A stretch of DNA of 64,000 bases from positions 470,294 through 534,293 of the forward strand of contig NZ_CANKZF010000002.1 of NCBI RefSeq assembly GCF_947488515.1, in the 5' to 3' direction. The notes beneath the pieces were generated by a model, which was not told the origin of the DNA, made no database searches, and worked only from the letters and a program-made list of their open reading frames with translations. How positions within the stretch are numbered: the stretch's first letter is position 1; the number at the start of each line of letters is the position of its first letter. The stretch comes from an uncultured Nocardioides sp. (GTDB lineage Bacteria > Actinomycetota > Actinomycetes > Propionibacteriales > Nocardioidaceae). Below, in pieces: positions 1-8,353 of this stretch. The position numbers and the translations under genes were made by a program.

Positions 1-109
1 CCAGGATCCAGCGCAGGAACGCCAACGGCGACCGGGTGTCGGGATCCGGCGTGGGAGCGGCGTCCGTGCCCGTGTAGAACGTCGCGATCCGAGGTGGGTA
101 GTCCTGCAT
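1..109 (-). CDS. N-terminus of an unidentified protein (partial, runs off left edge)
   Basis: An open frame reads leftward from an ATG at 109 and leaves the window without a stop. The visible residues begin MQDYPPRIATFY and end in a hydrophobic stretch (LAFLRWIL). A polar N-terminus followed by such a stretch could be the start of a membrane protein such as an ABC exporter, but 36 residues are too few to name a family. No Shine-Dalgarno sequence is obvious. It reads in the same direction as the flavin oxidoreductase gene that ends 58 bp upstream of its start. Confidence 0.45.
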   Translation of the reverse strand, partial: MQDYPPRIATFYTGTDAAPTPDPDTRSPLAFLRWIL

Positions 110-166
110 CTCGTGTCGAACCCTAGGCGCCGGAGCCGCGCGGGCACGAACCGTTATCGACCGGGC

Positions 167-1261
167 TCAGGCAGCGCCGTAGGCCGGGTAGTCGGTGTAG
201 CCCTCGGCGTCGCCGCCGTAGAACGTCTCGGGCCGCGGCGGGTTGAGGGGCAGGCCCTCGGCGAGGCGGCGCGGCAGGTCGGGGTTGGCGATGAAGGACC
301 GGCCGAAGGCGGCGGCATCGATGAACCCCGCGCCGAGCAGACGCTCCGCCTTGGCAAGGTCGTAGCTGCCGGCCCCGACGATGGGGCCGGGGTGGGCCGC
401 GCGCAGCGCGCGGCGGTAGTCGTCGTCGAGCTCCGGGCCGCCGGCCCAGTCCGGCTCGGAGAGGTGCAGGAAGGCGAGGTCGCGGCGACCGAGCTCGCCG
501 GCGACGTACAGCCCGGCCTCGGCGCCCTCGGGGTCCTCGGTCCCGTTGAACGAGCCGATCGGGGAGATCCGGATGGCGACGCGGTCGGCGGACCAGGCGT
601 CGACGACGGCGTCGGTGACCTCGAGCATCAGGCGGGCGCGGTTGGTCAGCGAGCCGCCGTACTCGTCGGTGCGCAGGTTGCTGTCGGCGGCCAGGAACTG
701 GTGCAGCAGGTAGCCGTGGGCGCCGTGGATCTCGACGAGGTCGAAGCCGGCCTCGCGGGCGTTGACGGTCGCGCGCCGGTAGTCCTCGAGCACCCGCGGG
801 ACCTCCTCGAGGCCCAGCGGCCGCGGGACCGGGCAGCTGACCCGGGTCGGGCGGCCGTCCTCGCCCCGCACGGTGGTGCGGTTGCGGTAGGGCCCGTCGC
901 TCGCCGACACGGGCAGCTCGCCGCCGTGGAAGGACTCGTGCGAGACCCGGCCGACGTGCCACAGCTGGGCGGCGATGAGCCCGCCGGCCTCGTGCACGGC
1001 GTCGGTGATCCGGCGCCAGCCCGCGACCTGCGCGTCGCTGTGGATGCCGGGGGTGTCCATGTAGCCCTTGCCCTCCGGGCTGATCTGCGTGCCCTCGGAG
1101 ATCAGCAGGCCGGCGCCCGCGCGCTGCACGTAGTACTCGCGCATGAGGTCGTTGGGCACGTCGCCCGGCGACGTGGCGCGCATCCGCGTGAGGGGAGCCA
1201 TCAGCACGCGGTTGTCGGCGCGGACCGCGCCGAGGGACAAGGGCTCGAAGAGGGAGGGCAC
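167..1261 (-). CDS. Old yellow enzyme family NADH:flavin oxidoreductase (alkene reductase)
   Basis: FMN-dependent ene-reductase of the old yellow enzyme family, 364 aa, which reduces activated C=C bonds with NAD(P)H in the cytosol; the natural substrate is not predictable. The start is taken as GTG at 1261 because the protein then begins VPSLFEPLSLGAV, where the family fold starts; longer upstream extensions are non-homologous arginine-rich sequence. Family marks are AQLWHVGR, HGAHGY near residue 178 and the R-x-D-x-YGGS loop about 25 residues later. It is divergent from the pirin gene across a 133-bp gap. The assignment to the family is firm, the function loose. Confidence 0.93.
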   Translation of the reverse strand: MPSLFEPLSLGAVRADNRVLMAPLTRMRATSPGDVPNDLMREYYVQRAGAGLLISEGTQISPEGKGYMDTPGIHSDAQVAGWRRITDAVHEAGGLIAAQLWHVGRVSHESFHGGELPVSASDGPYRNRTTVRGEDGRPTRVSCPVPRPLGLEEVPRVLEDYRRATVNAREAGFDLVEIHGAHGYLLHQFLAADSNLRTDEYGGSLTNRARLMLEVTDAVVDAWSADRVAIRISPIGSFNGTEDPEGAEAGLYVAGELGRRDLAFLHLSEPDWAGGPELDDDYRRALRAAHPGPIVGAGSYDLAKAERLLGAGFIDAAAFGRSFIANPDLPRRLAEGLPLNPPRPETFYGGDAEGYTDYPAYGAA

Positions 1262-1380
1262 GACAGCCGCCAACGGGGCCGGTCGGCCCGCTATTCCGAG
1301 CCCCGCCCGACGGTGACCCGGGTCACGCCCCGCGCGCGACCGGGCACCCACGACCACCTGCGCGCATTCACCCTTCCGGG

Positions 1381-1386
1381 TAGCGT
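1381..1386 (+). promoter_or_regulatory. Probable -10 box of a near-leaderless promoter for the pirin gene
   Basis: TAGCGT lies 8 nt before the ATG at 1395 with no Shine-Dalgarno between them, the arrangement of a leaderless actinobacterial gene. Confidence 0.4.
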
Positions 1387-1394
1387 GGCGGTCG

Positions 1395-2339
1395 ATGACC
1401 GACGTCGAGGTGCTTGCTCCGCGTGACGTCCCACTGGGAGGTCCGCGGGCGATGCGCGTACGACGCACGCTGCCGCAGCGCCACCGGTCCCTGATCGGCG
1501 CCTGGTGCTTCGTCGACCACTACGGCCCCGACGAGGTCGACCGGACGGGCGGGATGGAGCTGCCGGCCCACCCGCACACGGGGTTGCAGACCGCCAGCTG
1601 GCTCTTCGGCGGCGAGCTCGAGCACCGTGACTCCGTCGGCAGCCTGGCCACCGTGCGTCCCGGCGAGCTGAACCTGATGACCGCCGGGCGCGGGATCAGC
1701 CACACCGAGGTTTCCACGCCCGACACCACCACGCTGCACGGCGCCCAGCTCTGGATCGCGCTTCCCGACCACAGTCGCCACGTCGAGCCCCGCTTCGAGC
1801 ACTTCGCGCCCGCGCCGGTCCGCGGACCGGGGTGGGAGGCCCGGGTCTTCATCGGGTCGCTGCTCGGCGCCACCTCGCCCGTCCACGTGCACACGCCGCT
1901 CCTCGGCGCCGAGATCATGCTGGCCCCGGGCAAGAGCCTCGAGGTGGACGTCGACCCGTCGTTCGAGCACGGGGTGCTCCTCGACGTCGGCGCGATCGAC
2001 GTCGACGGCCAGGAGCTGGCACCCAGCGAGCTCGGCCACGTCCCGCACGGCAGGTCGACCATCGCCGTGACGGCCCAGGAGGAGGCCCGGCTCCTCCTCC
2101 TCGGTGGCCCACCCTTCGGTGAGCCGATCGTGATGTGGTGGAACTTCATCGGCCGCAGCCACGACGAGATCGCCGCCTACCGCCAGGAGTGGCAGGACCA
2201 GATCATGGTGGGCGACCACGGCGACGTCGTCGCCGACGGACGTGAGGTCGCCGAGGGCCGGTTCGGCACGGTCGACCTCGGCATGCAGCCCATCCCCGCG
2301 CCGGTGCTGCCCAACGTGCGGCTCAAGGAACGTCACTGA
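1395..2339 (+). CDS. Pirin family protein (bicupin)
   Basis: 314-aa bicupin of the pirin family. Members are metal-binding cytosolic proteins; some have quercetin 2,3-dioxygenase activity, others act in redox stress. The N-terminal cupin carries the metal-site motif HPHTGLQT near residues 58-65, followed by HRDSVG and the GRGISHTE segment that completes the His3-Glu site. The C-terminal cupin (about 170-285) is less conserved, as usual. The ATG at 1395 has no Shine-Dalgarno but a TAGCGT box 8 nt upstream. It stands alone between the divergent oxidoreductase gene and the MFS gene. Substrate cannot be inferred. Confidence 0.92.
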   Translation: MTDVEVLAPRDVPLGGPRAMRVRRTLPQRHRSLIGAWCFVDHYGPDEVDRTGGMELPAHPHTGLQTASWLFGGELEHRDSVGSLATVRPGELNLMTAGRGISHTEVSTPDTTTLHGAQLWIALPDHSRHVEPRFEHFAPAPVRGPGWEARVFIGSLLGATSPVHVHTPLLGAEIMLAPGKSLEVDVDPSFEHGVLLDVGAIDVDGQELAPSELGHVPHGRSTIAVTAQEEARLLLLGGPPFGEPIVMWWNFIGRSHDEIAAYRQEWQDQIMVGDHGDVVADGREVAEGRFGTVDLGMQPIPAPVLPNVRLKERH

Positions 2340-2414
2340 TCCTGCGGTGAACCTTCGGTCGTCCTTGACCGGAGTGCCGTCCGTTGCCCCTCCCGCCGGT
2401 CCTCCGGGCGGCCC

Positions 2415-2420
2415 TAGAGT
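2415..2420 (+). promoter_or_regulatory. Probable -10 box of a leaderless promoter for the MFS-cNMP gene
   Basis: TAGAGT is 6 nt upstream of the ATG at 2427 and no ribosome binding site is present, consistent with transcription starting at the start codon. Confidence 0.45.
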
Positions 2421-2426
2421 CACCAG

Positions 2427-4151
2427 ATGGGGGAGACCGTCCGGGCGCACCGCCTGTCCGACGCGGCCTCTGCCTTCACCAGCAATGCGCGCAACCCCAA
2501 CCTCCGTCGCGCCCAGCTGAGCTTCCTGGGCGCCTGGACCGCCGAGTGGGCGTTCACGGTGGCGCTCGGCATCGTGGCCTACCGCGACGGTGGTGCGGCC
2601 GCGGTGGGGCTGGTCGGGCTGCTCCGCATGCTGCCGTCCGCGATCTGCGCGCCGCTGCTCTCGCCGTTCGCCGACCGCGGCCGCCGCGAGAAGGTGCTGG
2701 TGGTGGTGTCCACGGCCCGCGGGGTGGCCACCGGCGCCGCCGCCGTCGTCGCGGCCCTGGACGGCGCAGCCGCCCTGATCTACGCACTGGCGGTCCTCTC
2801 GACGATCGCCGCGACCCTGTTCCGCCCGGCGCACTCCGCGCTGCTGCCGTCCCTGTGCCACACCGGTCACGAGCTCGCCAGCGCCAACGTCGTGCGCGGC
2901 ATGCTCGACTCCGCCGCAACCCTCGTCGGACCGCTGCTGGCCGCCGTGATCCTGGAGGTCGCGGACGTCGACGTGGTCTTCGGTGTCGCGGCCGCCGCGT
3001 CGCTGTGGTCGGCGGCGCTGCTCCTGCGCCTCGACTACGACGCCCCACCCCGACCCGCCGCGACCGGTCGGCGGCTCGGGCGCGAGGTGGTCGAGGGCGT
3101 GGCCGCGGTGGTCCGCAACCGCGACGTCGCGCTGGTCCTGGGCCTGGCCGCCGCCCAGTCGTTCACCCGCGGGGCGCTGACGGTGTTCTCCGTCGTGGTG
3201 TCGATCGAGCTGCTCGGCCGCGGCGAGCCGGGCGCCGGCACGTTGATGACCGCCGTGGGGGTCGGCGCCGTGGTGGGCTCGCTCGCCGCGTCCCTGCTCG
3301 TCGGCACGCGTCGCCTCGGAGGGTGGTTCGCCCTCGGGGTCACCCTCTGGGGGCTCCCGCTCGTGCTCGTCGGCCTCGTCCCCCGTGACCTGGCGGCCCT
3401 GTTCTTCCTCGCCCTGATCGGCGGGGGCAACGCGCTCATCGACGTCGCGGGCTTCACGCTGCTCGGCCGGATGGCGCCCGACGCGGTGCTCGCCCGCGTG
3501 TTCGGCGTCCTCGAGAGCCTGGTCGCCGTCTCCATCGGGGTCGGCGCGCTGGCGACGTCGTTCGCCGTGGACGCCTGGGGCGTGCGGACCGCCCTGGTGG
3601 CGGTTGGCATGGTCTGCCCCGCCCTGGCCGCCGCGTCGTGGTGGCGGCTGCGTGCGCTCGACCGCACGGTCGGCGTCCACGACGAGGACGTCCGGCTGCT
3701 GCAGCACGTCCCGATGCTCCGCACGCTGCCGCTCCCCTCGGTCGAGCAGCTCGTTCGCGGCCTCGAGCTCCGAGAGGTGGCTGCGGGTGCCCCGGTCTTC
3801 GAGCAGGGCGACGTCGGCGACCGCTACTACGTCGTGGAGTCCGGGCAGGTCGACGTCGTGGGCGACGGCCGGCTGCTGGCCACCCTCGGCGCCGGCGAGG
3901 GGTTCGGCGAGATCGCCCTGCTGCGGCACAGCGCCCGGACGGCGTCGGTCGCCGCACGCACCGACGTACGACTGCGGAGCCTCGACGCCGGCTGCTTCCT
4001 CACCGTCGTCCTCGGCTACACCCCCAGTGCCCGCGAGGCGGCGCTCGGCATGGGCCGGCTGCTCGAGCGCTACGACCCCGACCAGCAAGGCCAGCAAGAC
4101 CAGCAAGACCAGCCCGACCGGCCCGACCAGCAGGAAGTGAGAGAGCCATGA
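2427..4151 (+). CDS. MFS transporter fused to a cyclic nucleotide-binding domain
   Basis: 574-aa fusion. Residues about 20-420 form a major facilitator transporter with many hydrophobic segments and the loop-2 motif FADRGRREKV. Residues about 440-560 form a CRP-type cyclic nucleotide-binding (cNMP) fold with FEQGDVGDRYYVVESG, GEGFGEIALL and the phosphate-cassette-like RTASVAA. A Q/D/P-rich tail of 12-bp-type repeats follows. The layout suggests a carrier gated by a nucleotide or by the domain as a docking module; transported substrate unknown. Its stop codon overlaps the next ATG (ATGA), so it is probably co-translated with the DUF2652 gene. Confidence 0.88.
   Translation: MGETVRAHRLSDAASAFTSNARNPNLRRAQLSFLGAWTAEWAFTVALGIVAYRDGGAAAVGLVGLLRMLPSAICAPLLSPFADRGRREKVLVVVSTARGVATGAAAVVAALDGAAALIYALAVLSTIAATLFRPAHSALLPSLCHTGHELASANVVRGMLDSAATLVGPLLAAVILEVADVDVVFGVAAAASLWSAALLLRLDYDAPPRPAATGRRLGREVVEGVAAVVRNRDVALVLGLAAAQSFTRGALTVFSVVVSIELLGRGEPGAGTLMTAVGVGAVVGSLAASLLVGTRRLGGWFALGVTLWGLPLVLVGLVPRDLAALFFLALIGGGNALIDVAGFTLLGRMAPDAVLARVFGVLESLVAVSIGVGALATSFAVDAWGVRTALVAVGMVCPALAAASWWRLRALDRTVGVHDEDVRLLQHVPMLRTLPLPSVEQLVRGLELREVAAGAPVFEQGDVGDRYYVVESGQVDVVGDGRLLATLGAGEGFGEIALLRHSARTASVAARTDVRLRSLDAGCFLTVVLGYTPSAREAALGMGRLLERYDPDQQGQQDQQDQPDRPDQQEVREP
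4079..4133 (+). repeat. Imperfect short tandem repeat encoding the Q/D/P-rich tail
   Basis: Copies of GACCAGCAAG-like and GACCGGCCC-like units encode a low-complexity DQQ/DQP tail at the end of the MFS-cNMP protein. The length is likely to vary between strains. Confidence 0.6.
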
Positions 4152-4867
4152 CCTCAGCGCAGGGACTGCTGCTGATCGCCGACATCGGCGGCTACACCAC
4201 CTACATGAGCACGCACCGGATGAGCCTGGCGCACGCCGAGGTCAACACCGGGCGGCTCCTCGGCGTGATCGTCGACGCCGTCCCCGGGCTCGAGCTGGTG
4301 GAGATCGAGGGCGACGCGGCGTTCCTCTACCGCGAGGTCGGACCGGCCGACGCCGGCGATCTGGTCGAGGAGGTCACGCAGGCCGCGGCCGCCATGCACC
4401 GCGCGTTCCACGTGGAGCGTGAGTACGTCGCTCGCAACCTCTGCCCGTGCGCGGGCTGCAAGGAGGCGGCCGCACTCACCCTCAAGTTCGTCGCCCACGT
4501 GGGGGAGGTCGCCACGCAGACCATCCGCGACCGCCTCAAGCTGGTCGGCATCGACGTGATCCTGCTGCACCGCCTGCTCAAGAACGACGTCCCGCTGCGC
4601 GAGTACGTCCTGATGACCGAGGAGCTCTACGGCACGGGGTCCGCGGGGCTCCCGCCGTCGGTGGGACGGGTGGACCCGGCGGTGGACGGCTTCGGCACGG
4701 TGACCGCGTTCTACGTCGACGTGCGCGAGCTCGATCCGGGCGTCGGCGCGCTCCCGGCGCCGACGTGGCGCGGCCGGCTGTCCCGGACGGTCTACGCCGC
4801 CGGGGCCGGGCTGCCCTACATGCTGGGACGGCGCGGACGAGGTCGTACGACGTCCGCCGGCGACTGA
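4148..4867 (+). CDS. DUF2652 protein, nucleotidyl-cyclase-like fold
   Basis: 239-aa protein beginning MTSAQGLLLIADIGGYT. It matches the DUF2652 type. LLIADIGGYTTYM (residues about 7-19) and the later EIEGDAAFLYRE resemble the two metal-binding strands of class III nucleotidyl cyclases (ADI-x-GFT and EGDA-x-LA), but the rest of a canonical cyclase catalytic set is not clear. A CPCAGCKEA stretch near residue 100 could bind metal. The ATG is in the ATGA overlap with the MFS-cNMP gene, so the cyclase-like protein and a cNMP-binding carrier are made together. Whether it makes a nucleotide is unknown. Confidence 0.75.
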   Translation: MTSAQGLLLIADIGGYTTYMSTHRMSLAHAEVNTGRLLGVIVDAVPGLELVEIEGDAAFLYREVGPADAGDLVEEVTQAAAAMHRAFHVEREYVARNLCPCAGCKEAAALTLKFVAHVGEVATQTIRDRLKLVGIDVILLHRLLKNDVPLREYVLMTEELYGTGSAGLPPSVGRVDPAVDGFGTVTAFYVDVRELDPGVGALPAPTWRGRLSRTVYAAGAGLPYMLGRRGRGRTTSAGD

Positions 4868-4908
4868 CACCGGACTCTGGTGTCCCCGGCGTGGGCGAGG
4901 ATGCCTGC

Positions 4909-5526
4909 ATGGAGACGCCCACCGAGACCCCAGTCGAGCCGCCCGGCGCCGGCCCCGTCGTTGGTGCCGACGGGATCGCTCGCTGCCCCTGGGGCGCGGG
5001 CGACCCCGTCAACCTCGCCTACCACGACACCGAGTGGGGGCTGCGCGTCGACGGCGAGGCGGCCCACCTCGAGCGGCTGACGCTGGAGGCCTTCCAGTCG
5101 GGCCTGTCGTGGCGCACGATCCTCGACAAGCGGGACAACTTCCGCGCCGCGTTCGCCGGGTTCGACGCCGACGCGGTGGCCGCCTTCGACGACGGCGACG
5201 TGGAGCGACTGATGGGCGACGCCGGCATCGTCCGCAACCGCCGCAAGGTCGACGCGGCGATCACCAACGCCCGTGCCACCGTCGCGCTGCGCGAGCGGGG
5301 TGGGCTGGAGGCGTTCATCTGGTCCTTCCGGCCCGAGCCGGGGCCGGCGCCGCGCACGACCACCGACGTGCCCACCACCTCGGCCGAGTCGGTCGCGCTG
5401 TCCAAGGCGCTCAAGAAGGCGGGCTTCGCCTTCGTGGGCCCGACGACGATGCACGCCCTGATGGAGGCCGTCGGCCTGGTCGACGACCACCTCGAGGGGT
5501 GCCACCGGCGCGGGTGCGCCGGCTGA
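4909..5526 (+). CDS. tag: DNA-3-methyladenine glycosylase I
   Basis: 205-aa base-excision repair glycosylase that removes 3-methyladenine from alkylated DNA. The zinc-binding residues are in place: Cys in RCPWG, His in YHDTEWG at the N-terminus, and His/Cys in the C-terminal DDHLEGCHRRGC. The helix-hairpin-helix core is LTLEAFQSGLSW followed by ILDKRDNFR. The ATG at 4909 gives an about 20-residue acidic/proline N-terminal extension relative to E. coli Tag (187 aa). It is a single gene, convergent with the methyltransferase gene 12 bp downstream. Confidence 0.95.
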   Translation: METPTETPVEPPGAGPVVGADGIARCPWGAGDPVNLAYHDTEWGLRVDGEAAHLERLTLEAFQSGLSWRTILDKRDNFRAAFAGFDADAVAAFDDGDVERLMGDAGIVRNRRKVDAAITNARATVALRERGGLEAFIWSFRPEPGPAPRTTTDVPTTSAESVALSKALKKAGFAFVGPTTMHALMEAVGLVDDHLEGCHRRGCAG

Positions 5527-5538
5527 CCTGGCTCGGGG

Positions 5539-6270
5539 TCAGGCGGGCTTTCGCCACACCGACACGTGGCTCTCGCTGTCGTTGGTGAAGGGCGCCCCGC
5601 GCCAGTCCGCGACGCGGCGTTCCAGCTCCATCCCGGCGAGCTGGGCCATCAGGTCGCACTCGGCGGGCCAGATGTAGCGGAAGTTGCTCTCGCCGTAGGT
5701 GACGGTGCCGTCGTCGTGCCGGTGGTAGTGGTGGGACGTGCCCTGCTGCGTGGTCATGTCGTACGTGTCGAACCCGACGTGGCGACGCCCGACGTGGAAC
5801 GGCACCGCGGCCTGGCCGGGCGGGAAGCGCCGGATGCCGGGCACCCACAGCTCGACCACGAAGCGGCCACCCGGCGCGAGGTGGCGAGCAGCGTTGCGGA
5901 AGCACGCGACCTGCTCGGCCTGCGTGCGCACGTTGCCGATGCTGTTCCAGACGACGTACACGAGGTCGAACTCGCCGTCGACGAGGGTCGTGGCCATGTC
6001 ACCCACCGCGACCGGGATGTCCGCCCGCTTGCGGTGGAGCTCGTCCGTCATCGGCTGCGACAGCTCGATGCCGACCACCCGGACGCCTCGCTCGGTCAGG
6101 GGAATCGCGACCCGTCCGGTGCCGATGGCCATCTCGAGTGCGCCACCGTCGCCGGCGAGCGCGGCCAGGAAGTCGACCGCCGGGTCGAGGACCTCCGGCG
6201 CGAACATGAAGGCCGAGCCCTCGTCGTACGTCGCCGCGGTCTCGGCGTCCCAGTAGTCGCTGCTCGTCAT
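5539..6270 (-). CDS. Class I SAM-dependent methyltransferase
   Basis: 243-aa Rossmann-fold methyltransferase. Motif I is LEMAIGTGRVAIPL (about residue 46), then an acidic residue at the end of strand 2 (VVGIELSQPM), VAVGDMA and DLVYVVWNSIGN, and LAPGGRFVVEL at the motif III position. The start codon is the ATG at 6270. The methyl acceptor cannot be told from sequence or context. The gene is convergent with tag and divergent from the amidase gene, with a 105-bp intergenic region. Confidence 0.9.
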   Translation of the reverse strand: MTSSDYWDAETAATYDEGSAFMFAPEVLDPAVDFLAALAGDGGALEMAIGTGRVAIPLTERGVRVVGIELSQPMTDELHRKRADIPVAVGDMATTLVDGEFDLVYVVWNSIGNVRTQAEQVACFRNAARHLAPGGRFVVELWVPGIRRFPPGQAAVPFHVGRRHVGFDTYDMTTQQGTSHHYHRHDDGTVTYGESNFRYIWPAECDLMAQLAGMELERRVADWRGAPFTNDSESHVSVWRKPA

Positions 6271-6363
6271 GCCTGCCACGCTGCACCACCGGGGCCGTGC
6301 CGGCCACCGAATTCGCCTCTGCCGCGCGTCGCGCACGCCCGGCACTCGTGTCTCGTTCCGCAC

Positions 6364-6369
6364 TAGTGT
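6364..6369 (+). promoter_or_regulatory. Probable -10 box of a leaderless promoter for the amidase gene
   Basis: TAGTGT stands 6 nt upstream of the ATG at 6376. The same TAGTGTCGCG string precedes iclR2 at 28239, which supports it as a real promoter element. Confidence 0.5.
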
Positions 6370-6375
6370 CGCGAC

Positions 6376-7785
6376 ATGACGACGCGCGTGCACGCCTTCT
6401 CCGCCGACGACGCCCTCACCGACCTCGACGCCACGGGCCTCGTCGAGGCGCTCCGCTCCGGCCTCGTGTCGGTGCCGGAGGTCGTCGAGGCCGCGATCGC
6501 CCGCACCGAGCAGGTCGACGCCGCCCTCGGCGCCGTGGCGTACGCCGCCTACGACCGCGCCCGGGACGAGTCCCGGCACCCGCGCGGAGGCTGGTTCGCG
6601 GGCGTCCCCACGTTCGTCAAGGACAACGTCGACGTCGCCGGCATGCCCACCCAGCACGGCTCCGACGCGTTCAGCGCCCAGCCGCAGGCGGCCGACGGCG
6701 ACTTCGCCCGGATGTATCTCGCCACCGGGCTCATCCCGCTCGGCAAGACGCAGCTCTCGGAGTTCGGCTTCTCCGGCGCCGCCGACCACGTGCGCCTCGG
6801 ACCGGTCCGCTCCCCGTGGAGCCCCGACCACTACGCCGGCGCGTCGTCCGCGGGCTCCGCCGCCCTGGTCGCCGCCGGTGCGGTGCCGATCGCGCACGCC
6901 AACGACGGCGGCGGCTCGATCCGGATCCCCGCCGCGGTCAACGGGCTCGTGGGCCTCAAGCCCACCCGTGGTCGCCTGGCCCAGGACCGGATGATGCGCG
7001 ACATGCCGGTGCGGATCGTCTCCGACGGTGTCCTGACCCGCAGCGTCCGCGACACCGCCGCGTTCTACCGCGAGGCCGAGAAGGTCTGGCGCAACCCGCT
7101 CCTCGCACCGGTCGGCGACGTCACCCGCCCGAGCCGGGCCCGGCTCCGCATCGCGGTCGTCACCGAGGGGATCGGCCGCTCGTGCAGCCCCGAGGTGCGC
7201 GAGCTGACGCTGCGCACGGCCGCCCTGCTCGAGCAGCTCGGCCACCACGTCGAGGAGGTCGACAACCCGGTGCCGGACAGCTTCCCCGAGCACTTCGTCC
7301 GCTTCTGGTCGATGCTCGCGCTGGTCATCTCCCGCCGGGGCAAGAAGGACTTCGGGCGCACCTGGGACCCGACCAAGCTGGACAACCTGACCCTCGGCCT
7401 GGCCCGGCACGCCGCGCGCAACCTGCACAAGCAGCCGTACTCGATCGCCGTGCTCCGCGGCTCGCAGAAGCTCGCGGCGCGGCACCGGGCGTCGTACGAC
7501 ATCACCCTGACGCCCACCCTCGCGACCGAGACGCCACGCGTCGGCCACCTGCGCCCCGACCAGGACTACGACGAGATCATGAACCGGCTCATGGAGTGGG
7601 TGGCATTCACGCCGCTGCAGAACGCGACGGGCGAGCCGGCCATCTCGCTGCCCCTCGCCACCACTGCCGCCGGGCTGCCGCAGGGGATGATGCTCGGCGC
7701 CGGAGCGGGTCGCGAGGCACGCCTGCTGGGGCTGTCGTACGAGCTCGAGGAGGCCGTCGGATGGCCGCGGATCCAAGCGTCCTGA
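6376..7785 (+). CDS. Amidase signature family hydrolase
   Basis: 469-aa amidase signature enzyme, cytosolic, hydrolysing an unidentified amide. The Ser-cisSer-Lys catalytic set is visible with the usual spacing: Lys82 in FVKDN, Ser157 in GASSAGSAA and the nucleophile Ser181 in DGGGSIRIPA. A GatA role is unlikely because gatB and gatC are not adjacent and the C-terminal half differs. The gene appears leaderless. It lies directly upstream of the tRNA-Thr gene and ends in a short GTCCTGATGGGC-type repetition. Confidence 0.9.
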   Translation: MTTRVHAFSADDALTDLDATGLVEALRSGLVSVPEVVEAAIARTEQVDAALGAVAYAAYDRARDESRHPRGGWFAGVPTFVKDNVDVAGMPTQHGSDAFSAQPQAADGDFARMYLATGLIPLGKTQLSEFGFSGAADHVRLGPVRSPWSPDHYAGASSAGSAALVAAGAVPIAHANDGGGSIRIPAAVNGLVGLKPTRGRLAQDRMMRDMPVRIVSDGVLTRSVRDTAAFYREAEKVWRNPLLAPVGDVTRPSRARLRIAVVTEGIGRSCSPEVRELTLRTAALLEQLGHHVEEVDNPVPDSFPEHFVRFWSMLALVISRRGKKDFGRTWDPTKLDNLTLGLARHAARNLHKQPYSIAVLRGSQKLAARHRASYDITLTPTLATETPRVGHLRPDQDYDEIMNRLMEWVAFTPLQNATGEPAISLPLATTAAGLPQGMMLGAGAGREARLLGLSYELEEAVGWPRIQAS

Positions 7786-7879
7786 TGGGCGTCCTGTTGG
7801 GCGTCCTGATGGGCCGGATCGGGGGGAGCGGCAGCCGATTTTTCAACACGGCGGGGCGTGTGTATCGTTCTCCGTCGTT

Positions 7880-7952
7880 GCCCCTTTAGCTCAGTCGGCA
7901 GAGCGTCTCCATGGTAAGGAGAAGGTCTACGGTTCGATTCCGTAAAGGGGCT
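7880..7952 (+). tRNA. tRNA-Thr (anticodon GGT)
   Basis: Full cloverleaf: acceptor GCCCCTT pairs with AAGGGGC, anticodon stem TCTCC/GGAGA with loop ATGGTAA, T-loop TTCGATT. CCA is not encoded. Together with tRNA-Met and rpmG this is the order seen in mycobacteria and related actinobacteria. Confidence 0.97.
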
Positions 7953-7988
7953 CTGGGTCGGATCTCCTCCGGGAAGTCCGTCCTCCGC

Positions 7989-8062
7989 GGCGGGGTAGCT
8001 CAGGTGGTTAGAGCACACGGCTCATAATCGTGGTGTCGCGGGTTCGAGTCCCGCCCCCGCTA
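7989..8062 (+). tRNA. Elongator tRNA-Met (anticodon CAT)
   Basis: Acceptor GGCGGGG pairs with CCCCGCT (terminal G-U), anticodon stem CACGG/TCGTG with loop CTCATAA, T-loop TTCGAGT. The first pair is not the mismatch expected of initiator tRNA, so this is the elongator form. Confidence 0.96.
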
Positions 8063-8113
8063 CCGCCACATCGCAGCAGCCCCCGCACCACTCGCAAACC
8101 CAAGGATCTCCTC

Positions 8114-8284
8114 ATGGCCAGCAAGAGCTCTGACGTTCGCCCCAAGATCACGCTCGCGTGCACGGAGTGCAAGGAGCGCAACTACATCACCAAGAAGAAC
8201 CGTCGCAACGACCCGGACCGGATCGAGCTGAAGAAGTTCTGCCCGCGCGACCGCCGGCACACGATCCACCGCGAGACCCGCTGA
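8114..8284 (+). CDS. rpmG: 50S ribosomal protein L33
   Basis: 56-aa L33 of the large subunit, with the actinobacterial signature [13 protein letters not shown] and [14 protein letters not shown]. The first zinc pair is CTEC, but in the second only one Cys remains: [10 protein letters not shown], where zinc-type L33 proteins have CPxC. Asp replaces the fourth Cys. The ATG at 8114 was chosen because the protein then has normal family length. A strong terminator follows. Confidence 0.95.
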   Translation: MASKSSDVRPKITLACTECKERNYITKKNRRNDPDRIELKKFCPRDRRHTIHRETR

Positions 8285-8305
8285 CGTCGTTCCTCGTCAC
8301 ACCCG

Positions 8306-8329
8306 ACCCGTCCGAGCACTCGGACGGGT
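8306..8329 (+). terminator. Terminator after rpmG
   Basis: Perfect 11-bp stem ACCCGTCCGAG / CTCGGACGGGT with a 2-nt loop, followed by TGTCGTGTTTG. Confidence 0.8.
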
Positions 8330-8340
8330 TGTCGTGTTTG

Positions 8341-8346
8341 TAGGCT
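8341..8346 (+). promoter_or_regulatory. Probable -10 box of a leaderless promoter for the hadA-like gene
   Basis: TAGGCT lies 7 nt before the ATG at 8354 and directly after the rpmG terminator; no Shine-Dalgarno is seen. Confidence 0.45.
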
Positions 8347-8353
8347 CGGACCC

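Noticed and set aside
1368..4106. Long minus-strand open frame opposite the pirin and MFS genes
   Set aside because: Composition is the antisense image of real genes with clear families; no start site or domain.
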